This document shows positions 1 to 8,937 of a stretch of DNA of 64,000 nucleotides, one piece after another (within the stretch, counting starts at the first letter, position 1; each line of letters starts with the position of its first letter). The DNA is from Bernardetia sp. ABR2-2B (GTDB taxonomy: Bacteria > Bacteroidota > Bacteroidia > Cytophagales > Bernardetiaceae), in NCBI RefSeq assembly GCF_037126435.1, contig NZ_CP147020.1, positions 891,001 through 955,000 on the forward strand, in the 5' to 3' direction. The position numbers were made by a program, and so were the translations under genes. The notes beneath the pieces are model-generated. The model did not search any database and was not told where the DNA came from. It saw nothing but the letters and a program-made list of their open reading frames with translations.

Positions 1-1461
1 CCAGATGAAGATAAGACCATGTATAATACTGTCTTCAAAAAGCTTTTAGATATTGGAGATATTATTGGTGTACGAGGATACATTTTTCGCACAAACGTAG
101 GCGAGATTACGCTTCGTGTTACTGAGTTTACAGTTCTTACAAAGTCTTTGCATCCTCTGCCTGTCGTAAAGCGAGTAGAAAATGAAGATGGAACGGTTAC
201 ATCTTATGATGCTTTTACAGATTCAGAACAGCGTTATCGTCAGCGTTATGTAGATATGATTGTAAATCCTAAGGTAAGAGATGTTTTCAAAAAACGTTCT
301 CAACTTATGACTACAATGCGTGAATATTTAAACGATAAAGGTTATTTGGAAGTAGAAACTCCAATTTTACAGCCTTTATATGGAGGTGCAGCAGCTCGTC
401 CTTTCAAAACGCATCACAACACATTAGATATGACACTTTATTTGCGTATTGCAAATGAGCTTTATCTAAAAAGGTTAATTGTGGGTGGATATGATGGGGT
501 TTATGAGTTTGCTAAAGACTTTAGAAATGAAGGAATGAGCCGTTTTCATAATCCAGAATTTACTCAAATTGAACTCTATGTAGCTTACAAAGATTACGAA
601 TGGATGATGAATTTGGTAGAAGAAATGGTAGAAAAAGTAGCCCTAAAACTTCACAACTCAACAGAAGTACAGGTAGGAGAAAATAAAATTAATTTTGCTC
701 GTCCTTGGAAACGCTATACGATGTATGAAGCTATTGAGCATTTTACAGGTGTTGATATTTCTGAAATGAGTGAAGAAGAAATGCGTAAGGCTGCTTTGCA
801 GTTAGGCGTTCCAATTGATGATACAATGGGAAGAGGAAAACTGATTGATGAGATTTTTGGAGAGCATTGTGAGCCAAAACTGATTCAACCTACATTTATT
901 ACAGATTATCCTGTTGAAATGTCGCCACTTGCCAAAAAACATAGAACAAAAGAAGGTTTGGTAGAGCGTTTTGAAGCCGTTTGTAATGGAAAAGAAATTT
1001 GTAATGCCTTTTCTGAGCTTAATGACCCAATAGACCAAAGAAAACGTTTTGAAGAACAGTTAGAACTTGGAAAACGAGGCGATGACGAAGCAATGGTATT
1101 GGATGAAGATTTCTTAAATGCGCTTGAATACGGAATGCCACCAACAGCAGGTTTAGGAATTGGAATTGACCGTCTTTCTATGATTATGACGAATCAAGAT
1201 TCTATTCAAGATGTTTTGTTCTTTCCTCAAATGCGTCCTAAAAAGCAACCGAAATACGCATCTGAAAGTGATTATGAAGAGTTAGGAATCCGTTCTGAAC
1301 TTATTCCAATTATTCAAAAATTAGGTTTCCTTACGATTGAAGACTTAAAAGAAGCAATTCCTTCAAAACTTTTCAATGATATGTGTGGAATGCGTAAGAA
1401 AATGAAACTCAAAGAAGTAAAAAATCCAACGAAAGAAGAAGTAGAAGGTTGGTTGAAATAA
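1..1461 (+). CDS. lysS: Lysyl-tRNA synthetase, class II (5' end outside the window)
   Basis: Charges tRNA-Lys with lysine in the cytoplasm. The reading frame is open from base 1, before the first ATG at 19, so most of the N-terminal anticodon-binding OB domain lies upstream; what remains starts at its last strands ([13 protein letters not shown]). The class II core follows: motif 2 ([14 protein letters not shown], around visible residue 180) and motif 3 (GLGIGIDRL, around 385). About 70 residues beyond motif 3 form a C-terminal extension ([18 protein letters not shown]) that I associate with Bacteroidota LysS; this is family knowledge, not a measured alignment. It converges on amt, with two hairpins in between. 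No frameshift or missing catalytic motif is visible. Confidence 0.96.
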   Translation, partial: PDEDKTMYNTVFKKLLDIGDIIGVRGYIFRTNVGEITLRVTEFTVLTKSLHPLPVVKRVENEDGTVTSYDAFTDSEQRYRQRYVDMIVNPKVRDVFKKRSQLMTTMREYLNDKGYLEVETPILQPLYGGAAARPFKTHHNTLDMTLYLRIANELYLKRLIVGGYDGVYEFAKDFRNEGMSRFHNPEFTQIELYVAYKDYEWMMNLVEEMVEKVALKLHNSTEVQVGENKINFARPWKRYTMYEAIEHFTGVDISEMSEEEMRKAALQLGVPIDDTMGRGKLIDEIFGEHCEPKLIQPTFITDYPVEMSPLAKKHRTKEGLVERFEAVCNGKEICNAFSELNDPIDQRKRFEEQLELGKRGDDEAMVLDEDFLNALEYGMPPTAGLGIGIDRLSMIMTNQDSIQDVLFFPQMRPKKQPKYASESDYEELGIRSELIPIIQKLGFLTIEDLKEAIPSKLFNDMCGMRKKMKLKEVKNPTKEEVEGWLK

Positions 1462-1514
1462 GTTATCCTGTCATTGTTGGGGATACCAATAACGGCAAGT
1501 TTATATTATGTAGT

Positions 1515-1584
1515 TTACGCTTTATGTGAGAGCGTATTTTTAATAAAAACTCTTATCTGATTTTCTCAGATAGGAGTTTTTTTA
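1515..1584 (+). terminator. Two consecutive hairpins after lysS
   Basis: TACGCT/AGCGTA closes a small hairpin at 1515-1540 followed by a T run. A longer hairpin at 1545-1584 (AACTCTTATCTGA / TCAGATAGGAGTT) ends in seven T. The second is a standard intrinsic terminator for lysS and, with an A run on the other flank, could also serve amt coming from the opposite side. Confidence 0.8.
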
Positions 1585-1591
1585 TGCATAA

Positions 1592-1631
1592 ATCCTCGTT
1601 GACGGCTGTATTTGAGTCTCAACGACGGTTT
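1592..1631. repeat. CAACGACGG palindromic repeat, copy 1
   Basis: An imperfect inverted repeat, CCTCGTTGACGG then TCAACGACGG. The same words recur at 53459-53496, 57168-57242 and 58256-58345. It lies between the convergent ends of lysS and amt. Confidence 0.6.
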
Positions 1632-1655
1632 ATATTTACCAACGATAAAAAACAA

Positions 1656-2969
1656 TTATTGAATATTAAATCCTTTTTCTCCGTGATAAGCTTCATCTAG
1701 TCCTGTTTTTTCCATAATCTCATCTACTCGTGCGCCCTTTGTAACAAATGCACTCACAAAATAAACGATTGTTGTAGCAATAGCCGAATAAGCAATTACT
1801 GTTAGGATAGCTAATAACTGTACTCCTATCTGTCCGATATTTCCATACAAAACACCAATCGCATCAGGGTTAATAGCAGGATTTGCAAAAATACCAGCAG
1901 CAAGAGAACCCCAAATACCCACCAAACCATGTATTCCAAAAGCATCTAATGTATCATCATAATCTAATACTTTTTTGAGTTTGATAACTCCATAATAACC
2001 TATCAAACCAGAAAAAAGTCCAATTGCCAATGCTCCACTCACACTCACATATCCACAAGCAGGTGTAATGCCTACCAAACCAGAAACAGCACCCGAAGCT
2101 ACTCCCAAAAGACTAGGTTTTTTCTTGTTAATCCATTCGATGGCTATCCAAGCAAGTCCCCCAATACTTGCAGCTACATTAGTAACCAAAAGCGCATTTG
2201 CAGCTGTTCCATTTGCTCCCAAAGCACTTCCTGCATTAAATCCGAACCAACCAAACCACAAAAGAGCCGAACCAACAACAGTAAGTGTAAGAGAAATAGG
2301 CTTTTCAGTTATCAAACCATAATTTTTACGTTTTCCTAATAAAAGAGCCAATACAAGCCCTGCTACTCCTGCATTGATATGAATAACTGTTCCTCCTGCA
2401 AAATCTAATTCGCCACTATTACTCAAAAATCCTCCTCCCCAAACCCAATGTGTAATCGGACTATAAACAAGCAAAACCCATAAAAAAGAAAATACGAGCC
2501 AAAAAGAAAATTTTACTCTTTCGACGACCGAACCACTCACAATGGCGACAGCAATAGCAGCAAAAGTTCCCTGAAAAACTACAAAAAGTAATTTAGGAAT
2601 TGAAGTGTCCGTAGAAAGTTCGTTAATATCGATGTTTTCTAAAAAAAGATTATTCAGATAACCTATAAACCCGTTTCCTTCGCTAAAAGCAAGTGAGTAG
2701 CCCACAATAACCCAAGCCACAGAAGCCACACAAAAAGAAACATAACTCATTCCGACAGTATTGAGAGTATTTTTACTATGCGAAAGTCCTCCATAAAAAA
2801 GTGCCAAACCAGCAGGAGTCATGAGCATAACAAGGGCTGTTGCAATCAGAACCCAAGCTGTATCGCCTGTATTGAGTGTAGGAGTAGATTCTGATGTTTG
2901 AGAAAATGCAAACAGAGGCAACAAAGCAAAAAGAACAGACAGACTAACTTTTTTGAAAATAGAAGTCAT
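1656..2969 (-). CDS. amt: Ammonium transporter (Amt/MEP/Rh family)
   Basis: An inner-membrane channel for ammonium/ammonia uptake. The 437 residues begin with a cleavable signal peptide ending FAFSQ and continue with about eleven hydrophobic segments. The two pore histidines sit in their family contexts: HINAGVAG near residue 196 and GIHGLVG near 346. The gate region LLWFGWFGFNAGSA is also present. The gene stands alone; no GlnK/PII gene is adjacent, although Amt is often paired with one. The ATG at 2969 is chosen because it places the signal peptide correctly. A perfect inverted repeat lies in its leader (3023-3058), with a TATGTTTG promoter element further upstream on this strand. Confidence 0.96.
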   Translation of the reverse strand: MTSIFKKVSLSVLFALLPLFAFSQTSESTPTLNTGDTAWVLIATALVMLMTPAGLALFYGGLSHSKNTLNTVGMSYVSFCVASVAWVIVGYSLAFSEGNGFIGYLNNLFLENIDINELSTDTSIPKLLFVVFQGTFAAIAVAIVSGSVVERVKFSFWLVFSFLWVLLVYSPITHWVWGGGFLSNSGELDFAGGTVIHINAGVAGLVLALLLGKRKNYGLITEKPISLTLTVVGSALLWFGWFGFNAGSALGANGTAANALLVTNVAASIGGLAWIAIEWINKKKPSLLGVASGAVSGLVGITPACGYVSVSGALAIGLFSGLIGYYGVIKLKKVLDYDDTLDAFGIHGLVGIWGSLAAGIFANPAINPDAIGVLYGNIGQIGVQLLAILTVIAYSAIATTIVYFVSAFVTKGARVDEIMEKTGLDEAYHGEKGFNIQ

Positions 2970-3022
2970 TTTTTAGTTTTTTATAAAAATCACAAAATTA
3001 ATTAATGGTGTGTTTTTTTATT

Positions 3023-3090
3023 CATTATTCTATGAAAATCAATAATTATAGAATAATGTGTGTGTTTTTTAGGTTGCTAACGCAAACATA
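3023..3090 (-). promoter_or_regulatory. amt leader: inverted repeat and -7 element
   Basis: On the amt strand, TATGTTTG (complement of 3083-3090) fits the Bacteroidota -7 consensus TAnnTTTG; no good -33 TTTG is visible at the right distance. Between it and the start, 3023-3058 is an inverted repeat with perfect 11-bp arms (CATTATTCTAT / ATAGAATAATG) around 14 bases. It could be an operator or a leader stem-loop. Confidence 0.5.
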
Positions 3091-3143
3091 AGGATTTTTT
3101 TTATAAAATACCCTATAAAAAAGACGCTAAAATTATTTTTTAT

Positions 3144-3178
3144 AAAAAAAAAGCACAAGAAAACAATCTTGCGCTTAT
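3144..3178 (-). terminator. Intrinsic terminator after the TonB-like gene
   Basis: On the minus strand, AAGCGCAAGA pairs with TCTTGTGCTT (one mismatch) and is followed by a run of nine T. It lies 25 bp past the stop of the gene at 3203-4105. Confidence 0.75.
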
Positions 3179-3202
3179 TGAAAAGTAGAGATAAAAAATA
3201 AA

Positions 3203-4105
3203 TTAATTTCCTACTCTAATATTGAATGTAAGTCTTCCTACTGTTGGTTCTGTGGCAGGTTTGGAAATTGTACGTTCGAATTTTGTATTCAAAACAGCAC
3301 TTTTGTAAGCTGTATAAGTTGCGATACCGATAGTAGAACTTCTCTCTACTAAAGTTGTATTTATTACATTTCCATTTTGATCGATGGTAATATCAAAAAC
3401 TATTTTTCCTTGTTCGTTTAGTGTATCATTAGGCTTAGGTTTGGTTATCCATCTCCATCCTTGCACAGCAATTTCTGCACCTTCTTCTACTCCTATTTTA
3501 CCTTTATCTTCTAGGTCATTAGAATTTCCTTGTTTGTCCTCAGTCTTTGAATCTCCATCTTCATTTGAGTTACTGGCAACATCATTTTTCTTTTCTTCTT
3601 TTACTGGAGTAGGTGTTTCTACTTTCTTTTCCTGCTTTACGATTTTCTCTTTTTCCTCCTCCTTTTTTTCTTCTTTTGGTTCTACTTTTTTTTCTGGTTT
3701 CTTTTCTTCTTTTTTCTCTTTTTTGTTCTTTTTAGTTTTAGGAACACTTACTGTATTATCATTTTTTGTTGTCTGAATATTAGGCGTTTGAGTTTGCTCT
3801 TGTGGCGTAATGTCTTGTACTTCTTGAGTTTGTTCCGTTTGTTCTGCTTCGTTTTCAGTAGTCTCTGTAATTGAGGGCGTAAACTCACTCTGTGTAGGTG
3901 CAGGTGTTTCGGTAGGTGTAGCTACGTTTCCAAAACTGACCATTGTAATACCAGCAGGTTCGGGTGCAGGAATAGGACGCTCCCAAACAGTCTTAATAAA
4001 TAGAAATATCGCCAAGAAAATATGAATAATCACAGCTAAAATCGCAATAATTACTCGTTCATTGGGAGAAAGAACGGAATCAGAATTTATTTCAGAATTT
4101 ACCAT
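3203..4105 (-). CDS. TonB-like energy transducer
   Basis: Predicted to couple the inner-membrane ion gradient to outer-membrane TonB receptors. It has one N-terminal transmembrane helix (about residues 20-42) and a long periplasmic linker rich in Lys, Glu, Pro and Thr (about 60-200). The C-terminal domain has the TonB-family pattern of a predicted strand (GKIVFDITIDQNGNV) and ends LTFNIRVGN. I start it at the ATG at 4105; two codons upstream there is only an in-frame TTG. No exbB/exbD gene is next to it. The linker's low complexity gives a long antisense ORF that should be ignored. The exact subfamily is uncertain because the C-terminal domain is divergent. Confidence 0.82.
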   Translation of the reverse strand: MVNSEINSDSVLSPNERVIIAILAVIIHIFLAIFLFIKTVWERPIPAPEPAGITMVSFGNVATPTETPAPTQSEFTPSITETTENEAEQTEQTQEVQDITPQEQTQTPNIQTTKNDNTVSVPKTKKNKKEKKEEKKPEKKVEPKEEKKEEEKEKIVKQEKKVETPTPVKEEKKNDVASNSNEDGDSKTEDKQGNSNDLEDKGKIGVEEGAEIAVQGWRWITKPKPNDTLNEQGKIVFDITIDQNGNVINTTLVERSSTIGIATYTAYKSAVLNTKFERTISKPATEPTVGRLTFNIRVGN

Positions 4106-4236
4106 GAGCAAGAGAATACTATTTTATTTTAGGATAGTTTTTTTAGATTTTCTTTTAAGAAATACCTAACTAAAATTACAAATTTGTTTTGTAATGACAA
4201 AATTTATTCTTCTCTTATCTATCTTTCTTATTTCTT

Positions 4237-4647
4237 TTAGTCCTTTCTTTCTTGACAAAGCTCTACCAAAACACCGTTTGTAGATTTTGGGTGTAGAAAA
4301 CAAATTAATTTATTGTCTGCACCTGTTTTTGGTTCTTGACTCAAAAGTGTAAATCCTTCACTTTCCAAACGCTTCATTTCAGAATAAATATCATCTACTT
4401 CGTAAGCAATATGATGTATTCCTTCTCCTTTTTTTTCTATAAACTTAGAAATTGCACTTTCTTTTGTAGTTGCTTCTAAGAGTTCGATTTTGGTTTCTCC
4501 TAACTGAAAAAATGATGTACTGACACCTTCTCGTTCTACTTTCTCTACTTTGTAGTGTTCTTTACCAAAGAGTTTTTCGAAAAGGTCATTTGATTTTTCT
4601 AAGCTTTTGATAGCAATGCCAATATGTTCTACTCTTAAAAATGCCAT
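4237..4647 (-). CDS. mce: Methylmalonyl-CoA epimerase
   Basis: Interconverts (R)- and (S)-methylmalonyl-CoA in the propionyl-CoA to succinyl-CoA route. Its 136 residues form one VOC (glyoxalase-like) domain pair. The expected metal ligands are visible: His in VEHIGIA near residue 8, His in HHIAYEVDD near 79, and the C-terminal Glu in VLVELCQE. Length and motif spacing match the family. No mutase genes are adjacent in this window. A lactoylglutathione lyase is possible in principle, but the GEGIHHIAYEVDDI segment is typical of the epimerase. Confidence 0.93.
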   Translation of the reverse strand: MAFLRVEHIGIAIKSLEKSNDLFEKLFGKEHYKVEKVEREGVSTSFFQLGETKIELLEATTKESAISKFIEKKGEGIHHIAYEVDDIYSEMKRLESEGFTLLSQEPKTGADNKLICFLHPKSTNGVLVELCQERKD

Positions 4648-4792
4648 AATTGTTATTTTGATGTTTATGAAGAATGAAAGGTAAAGATAGAATATCTAGC
4701 TCTAATAAATAAATCTGAGAATATACTTGGAGTTATTTTTATAGAATAGTTTGTTTTTTTTGAGTAAATTTGATTGTTATGTTCTAATGTAT

Positions 4793-4933
4793 GAAGTTGT
4801 TTAAGAATACTCATTTTTCCTTAGAACTGTGTTTGCAAAACCAGTTCTAAGGAAAAATAACATAGCCTTTGTTGGTGTTTTAGCGTAGCGACACCAACAA
4901 ATATATCCACAAAGCCCATTCTTAAACAACTTC
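4793..4933. repeat. Family A terminal-inverted-repeat element, copy 1 (complete)
   Basis: A 141-bp element bounded by GAAGTTGTTTAAGAAT and its inverse ATTCTTAAACAACTTC. Inside are two hairpins: TCCTTAGAACTG / CAGTTCTAAGGA and GTTGGTGT / ACACCAAC. The flanking bases read TAT on both sides, a possible 3-bp target duplication. It ends 23 bp before the rpn-like gene. Full copies also occur at 20838 and 47689 (the latter inverted). Confidence 0.85.
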
Positions 4934-4956
4934 TATGATAAAAATATAAAAATACA

Positions 4957-5817
4957 ATGACTGAAAGATATATAAATCTGTTTACCGATTTTGGATTCAA
5001 AAAAATATTTGGAGAAGAAGCCAATAAAGATTTATTATTAGATTTTTTGAATCAGCTTTTTACAGAGCGAGGGAAAATTATAGATATTACTTTTCTAAAA
5101 AATGAAAAGTTGGGAAGAGGAGATATGGACAGAAAAGCAGTCTTTGACTTGTATTGCAAAAATGAAAAAGATGAGCGTTTTATTATAGAATTACAAAAAG
5201 CAAAACAGAATTATTTTAAAGATAGAAGTATTTATTATTCTACTTTTCCTATTCAAGAACAAGCACAGAGAGGAGAATGGGATTTCAAATTACAAGGCGT
5301 TTATACCATTTCAATAATGGATTTTATTTTTGATGATAAGAACGAAAATCAATTAAGACATGATGTTGCATTGATAGAAAAAAATACTAAAGAAGTTTTT
5401 TATGATAAACTAATTTTTATTTATTTAGAAATGCCTAAGTTTAATAAAACGATAGACGAATTAGAAACTCAGTTTGAAAAATGGCTTTTTTTACTCAAAA
5501 ATTTGCATCGTTTAGATAGAATTCCAGACAAACTAAAAACAAAGCTATTCAAAAAGGTATTTGAAATTGCTGAAATTACAAAGTACAATGAACAAGAAAA
5601 ATATGCATATCAAGACAGTTTGAAAGTATATAGAGATATGAAAAATGTAATTGATACGGCTGTAAATGAAGCTGTTGAAGAGGCTGTTGAAGAGGCTAAA
5701 AATCAAAGAAATATAGAAATGGCTAAAGACTTATTGGAACGTGGTATGTCTATTAAAGATATTTCTGAGCTTTCAAAGCTTTCAATAGCCGAAGTAGAAA
5801 AACTAAAAAACAATTAA
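4957..5817 (+). CDS. Rpn-family PD-(D/E)XK nuclease (transposase_31-like)
   Basis: A predicted DNA endonuclease of the recombination-promoting nuclease family, often annotated as a putative transposase. It opens with the family signature LFTDFGFKKIFGEE. The likely PD-(D/E)XK core follows: Asp in VFDLYCKN near residue 65 and the E-x-Q-K variant FIIELQKAKQ near 78. The C-terminus has a repetitive EAVEEAVEEA helix and then a short helix-turn-helix-like tail (MAKDLLERGMSIKDISELSKLSIAEVEKLK). It starts just after a family A repeat and is followed after 3 bp by the SGNH gene. Copies of this family are usually scattered through Bacteroidota genomes. Whether it acts on the repeats here is unknown. 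Confidence 0.88.
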   Translation: MTERYINLFTDFGFKKIFGEEANKDLLLDFLNQLFTERGKIIDITFLKNEKLGRGDMDRKAVFDLYCKNEKDERFIIELQKAKQNYFKDRSIYYSTFPIQEQAQRGEWDFKLQGVYTISIMDFIFDDKNENQLRHDVALIEKNTKEVFYDKLIFIYLEMPKFNKTIDELETQFEKWLFLLKNLHRLDRIPDKLKTKLFKKVFEIAEITKYNEQEKYAYQDSLKVYRDMKNVIDTAVNEAVEEAVEEAKNQRNIEMAKDLLERGMSIKDISELSKLSIAEVEKLKNN

Positions 5818-5820
5818 ACT

Positions 5821-6630
5821 ATGACACTACAAACATCTTATAAAAACACAAAAATTATTCTTTCGGCACAAAAAACTATTTTAATAGGATTTACTTTCCT
5901 ATTTATTCTATCGCTTTTTTCTTGCAAACCATCTCAAAAGACCACTTCTAAAAGCTCTGACACTTCATCAATTAATCCTGATTCAAAGGTTACTTATTTA
6001 GCTTTAGGAGACTCTTATACCATAGGAGAAAGCGTAAAGATAAGAGAACGTTATCCTATCCAATTAGCTGAAAGAATAGAGTTTTTATCAAAAAATAATG
6101 AAAATGAGCAAAGAATTTATTTTGAAGAACCTAAGATTATAGCCAAAACAGGCTGGACGTGTGAGGAACTTCTGACAGCTATTCGTTTGGAGGAACAAAA
6201 AAATGAGTTGAAACAAAAGTATGACATTGTTTCACTTCTTATCGGAGTGAATGACCAATACGATAAAGAAGACAGCTTAAAATACGAAGGACGTTTTGAA
6301 AAGTTATTACAAAAAGCAATTAGTTTGGCTGGAAAAAAGGCTTCAAACGTATTTGTGATTTCAATTCCTGATTATGGAATGACCGATTATGCAAAGAGCA
6401 AAAAAATGGACGAGCAAAAAATATCACAAGAAATTGATTATTATAATAGAATAAACAAGAAAATTGCCCTAAAATATAAAGTTACTTATTTTGATATTAC
6501 TCCTATTTCTAGAAAAGCAATTTCTGATAAAAGTCTGATTGCAAAAGATGGTTTGCACCCATCGGCAGAAATGTATAAAGAATGGGTAGAGCTAATGGCA
6601 GATGATGTTTTGAGCATAATAAAAAACTAA
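5821..6630 (+). CDS. SGNH/GDSL-type esterase lipoprotein
   Basis: A predicted secreted hydrolase of esters on lipids or glycans, anchored in a membrane. Residues 17-34 are hydrophobic and end in a lipobox-like LFSC, with Cys35 as the likely lipidated residue. The GDSL block is GDSYTIGE with Ser65 as nucleophile, the Asn block is GVND near residue 143, and the catalytic Asp-x-x-His appears as DGLHPS near residue 244. All four SGNH elements are therefore present. The substrate cannot be told from the sequence. It starts 3 bp after the rpn-like stop, so the two are probably co-transcribed, although their functions look unrelated. Confidence 0.87.
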   Translation: MTLQTSYKNTKIILSAQKTILIGFTFLFILSLFSCKPSQKTTSKSSDTSSINPDSKVTYLALGDSYTIGESVKIRERYPIQLAERIEFLSKNNENEQRIYFEEPKIIAKTGWTCEELLTAIRLEEQKNELKQKYDIVSLLIGVNDQYDKEDSLKYEGRFEKLLQKAISLAGKKASNVFVISIPDYGMTDYAKSKKMDEQKISQEIDYYNRINKKIALKYKVTYFDITPISRKAISDKSLIAKDGLHPSAEMYKEWVELMADDVLSIIKN

Positions 6631-6782
6631 AATTCAAATTATCTCAAACATTTTTTTGTTGAGTACGTTATTATAGTGTAATCTTCATACAAATAAATCT
6701 ATTTTTTTATTGCTTTGAATATTACATTTTTATTACAATATTTTAAATAATATTATTTTTTTATCTAAATTTTTAATTCATT

Positions 6783-7244
6783 ATGAATAACGACAAAACA
6801 AGAGAATATCTTAAAGACATTGCAGAATTATGTATTGATGGCGTACAAGGCTATAAAGATGCAGCCGAAAAAATTGATACTCCTTATTTGAAATCATTAT
6901 TTACAACTTTTGCCAAAGAACGTGAAGGTATTCTTAATTCTATCAATCAAGAGTTGGCTACTTTGGGCGCACCTGCTGTAACGCAAGGTAGAACAGATGG
7001 AACTGCTTTAGGTTCTTTACATAAAATTTGGTTAGATTTTAAATCTGCATTATCTTCTGATAATACAGAATCAATTTTAGAAGAGTGTAAGCGTGGCGAA
7101 CAATATATTTTAGATGAAATGGATGATGTTTTGAAAAACAAAACTGAAATGCCAATCTCATCTGCTCAAGTATTGCAAGATGCTCGTTATACGATTTGGA
7201 AAAGAATGGAAACTATCGAAAACGCAGAAGAAGTACAAAGCTAA
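6783..7244 (+). CDS. DUF2383 / PA2169-type four-helix-bundle protein
   Basis: A ferritin-like four-helix protein of 153 residues with no known reaction. The N-terminal half (LKDIAELCIDGVQGYKDAAEKI) and the second half (ILEECKRGEQYILDEMDDVL) carry the regularly spaced Glu/Asp/His-type helix pattern of this family. Homologues are often general-stress proteins. No signal peptide is present, so it is predicted cytoplasmic. It stands alone between the SGNH gene and the convergent folC, with a strong terminator after it. Confidence 0.85.
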   Translation: MNNDKTREYLKDIAELCIDGVQGYKDAAEKIDTPYLKSLFTTFAKEREGILNSINQELATLGAPAVTQGRTDGTALGSLHKIWLDFKSALSSDNTESILEECKRGEQYILDEMDDVLKNKTEMPISSAQVLQDARYTIWKRMETIENAEEVQS

Positions 7245-7271
7245 GACTAGCTAGAACAAAAAGAAATTACA

Positions 7272-7308
7272 AATACTCTCACATTGGTTTGTGAGAGTAT
7301 TTTTTTTG
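7272..7308 (+). terminator. Bidirectional-looking terminator between DUF2383 and folC
   Basis: AATACTCTCACA pairs perfectly with TGTGAGAGTATT around a 6-base loop and is followed by eight T. It sits between two convergent genes. Confidence 0.88.
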
Positions 7309-7311
7309 ACT

Positions 7312-8730
7312 TTAAACTACTTCTGCTACTACAAAGGCACTTCCTCCCACATAAATAAAGTCATTTTGATTTGTATTTGAAGTAGCATCTTTTTTTGCAT
7401 TTTCTAAAGCTACTTCAACACTTTCATAAGCTTTTCCTTCTAAGTCAAAACCTTTAGCTTTGTTTTTCAAAACACTTGTTTCTAAACCTCTAGGGACATT
7501 TGGCTTACAAAAATAAAAAACTACTTTTTGCTTAATTTTTCCTTGTAGTTCTTGTTTTAAGAGATTGAATATTTTATCCAAATCTTTGTCATTGACAGCT
7601 CCAAAAACAACTCTTAAAGTAGAATAATTTCCTTTTTCTAATTCAACTTTTAATTGAGTTATGATTTGATTTATTCCATCTTCGTTGTGAGCAATATCAC
7701 AAATTATGAATGGCTTTTCATTTTTCTTATTTAGCCTGTACCAACGTCCTTTTAAACCTGTTTTTTGTGCTGCATATTTTAATCCTTCTACTAGATTTTC
7801 TTCTGTGAAAGTGAAATAAGACTTTTTTTGCTCTGCTCTTCGCTTTGATTTTGTAGTTTTGAGTTTCTCTAAAGCACAAATAACACCTGCTAAATTCTGT
7901 TTCTGATAAATTCCTTTCAAATCCAATTCTAAATCAGTATAAATATATTGATACTCTTTAGTTTCTAATTTTTCGTGATTTGTTATAGTAGAAATATCAA
8001 AATTATCTTTCTTCGAATCATTATTATAACTATAAATTGTCTGGCTTACTTCAAAAGTATCTGTCGCAAAGATAAGTTCAGCATTATTTTTTAGAGCAAT
8101 CTGTTCGAAAATGCTTGTTGTTTCTTCTTGTTTCTGACTAATAATTACTGGCGTATTTGGCTTTATAATTCCTGCTTTTTCGGCTGTAATTTTATCTAAA
8201 GAATCTCCCAAAAACTGTTGATGGTCAAAACCAATATTTGTGATAACAGAAAGCAAAGGAGAAAGTACATTTGTAGCATCAAGTCGCCCTCCCATTCCAA
8301 CCTCAATAATAGCAATATCTACTTTTTTATAGGCAAAATACTCAAATGCCATCGCAACAGTAACTTCAAAAAAGGAAGGCGAGATAGAAGTAATCGCATT
8401 TTTTATTTTTTCTACAAAATCAATGACAAAATCTTGTTCAACTTCTTGTCCATTTAACCTAATTCGCTCTGTGAAGTTTTTGAGATGAGGAGATGTATAA
8501 AGCCCTACATTATACCCTGCTGATTGAAGAACGGAAGCAATCATATGCGAAGTGCTACCTTTTCCATTTGTACCTGCTACATGGATAGAGTCAAATTTGT
8601 TTTCTGGATTTCCTAACTGGTCGCATAAGGTTTTGATATTATCTAAATCACTTCGATAAGCTGCTCCACCTACTCGTTGAAAAATAGGAAGTCTGGCAAA
8701 AAGATAATCTAAAGTTTCTTGATAGGTCAT
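7312..8730 (-). CDS. folC: Folylpolyglutamate synthase / dihydrofolate synthase
   Basis: Adds glutamate to folates in the cytoplasm (Mur ligase superfamily). The P-loop is VAGTNGKGST near residue 50. The family folate-binding block LYTSPHLKNFTERIRLNG follows, then the Mur ligase EVGMGGRLDATN near residue 142. The C-terminal domain contains FIICDIAHNEDGI and a GAVNDKD motif. Its 472 residues are slightly longer than usual, because of a poorly conserved insert around residues 235-265. The ATG at 8730 gives the normal N-terminus (MTYQETLDYLFARLP). It is monocistronic as far as can be seen. Confidence 0.96.
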   Translation of the reverse strand: MTYQETLDYLFARLPIFQRVGGAAYRSDLDNIKTLCDQLGNPENKFDSIHVAGTNGKGSTSHMIASVLQSAGYNVGLYTSPHLKNFTERIRLNGQEVEQDFVIDFVEKIKNAITSISPSFFEVTVAMAFEYFAYKKVDIAIIEVGMGGRLDATNVLSPLLSVITNIGFDHQQFLGDSLDKITAEKAGIIKPNTPVIISQKQEETTSIFEQIALKNNAELIFATDTFEVSQTIYSYNNDSKKDNFDISTITNHEKLETKEYQYIYTDLELDLKGIYQKQNLAGVICALEKLKTTKSKRRAEQKKSYFTFTEENLVEGLKYAAQKTGLKGRWYRLNKKNEKPFIICDIAHNEDGINQIITQLKVELEKGNYSTLRVVFGAVNDKDLDKIFNLLKQELQGKIKQKVVFYFCKPNVPRGLETSVLKNKAKGFDLEGKAYESVEVALENAKKDATSNTNQNDFIYVGGSAFVVAEVV

Positions 8731-8823
8731 ATATGATTATTTATAAAAATAAAATAAATTTAGACAGAAAAAATAAAATAAAGGTATAAAAAAATGATTT
8801 TAAAAAACTCTGAACATTATCTT

Positions 8824-8853
8824 TTTGAGAATACTTTAAAATAAGTAACTTTG
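8824..8853 (+). promoter_or_regulatory. Bacteroidota-type promoter for the fatty acid hydroxylase gene
   Basis: TTTG at 8824-8827, an 18-base spacer, then TAACTTTG at 8846-8853. This matches the -33 TTTG / -7 TAnnTTTG consensus of the major Bacteroidota sigma factor, 85 bp before the ATG at 8938. Confidence 0.6.
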
Positions 8854-8937
8854 TAAGAGTGGAAACATTACAACTATCAACTATCGGATTACTATTTACT
8901 CTGTAATTACCTCATTTTTTGTATAAACAACCCTTCT

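Noticed and set aside
3384-3776. A 130-residue Ser/Phe-rich ORF on the plus strand
   Set aside because: It is the antisense shadow of the Lys/Glu-rich linker of the TonB-like protein.
4821-5024. A 67-residue minus-strand ORF
   Set aside because: Made of family A repeat plus antisense of the rpn-like gene.
4793-5817. The rpn-like protein as the transposase of family A
   Set aside because: The gene lies outside the terminal repeats, and none of the other copies has such a gene nearby.
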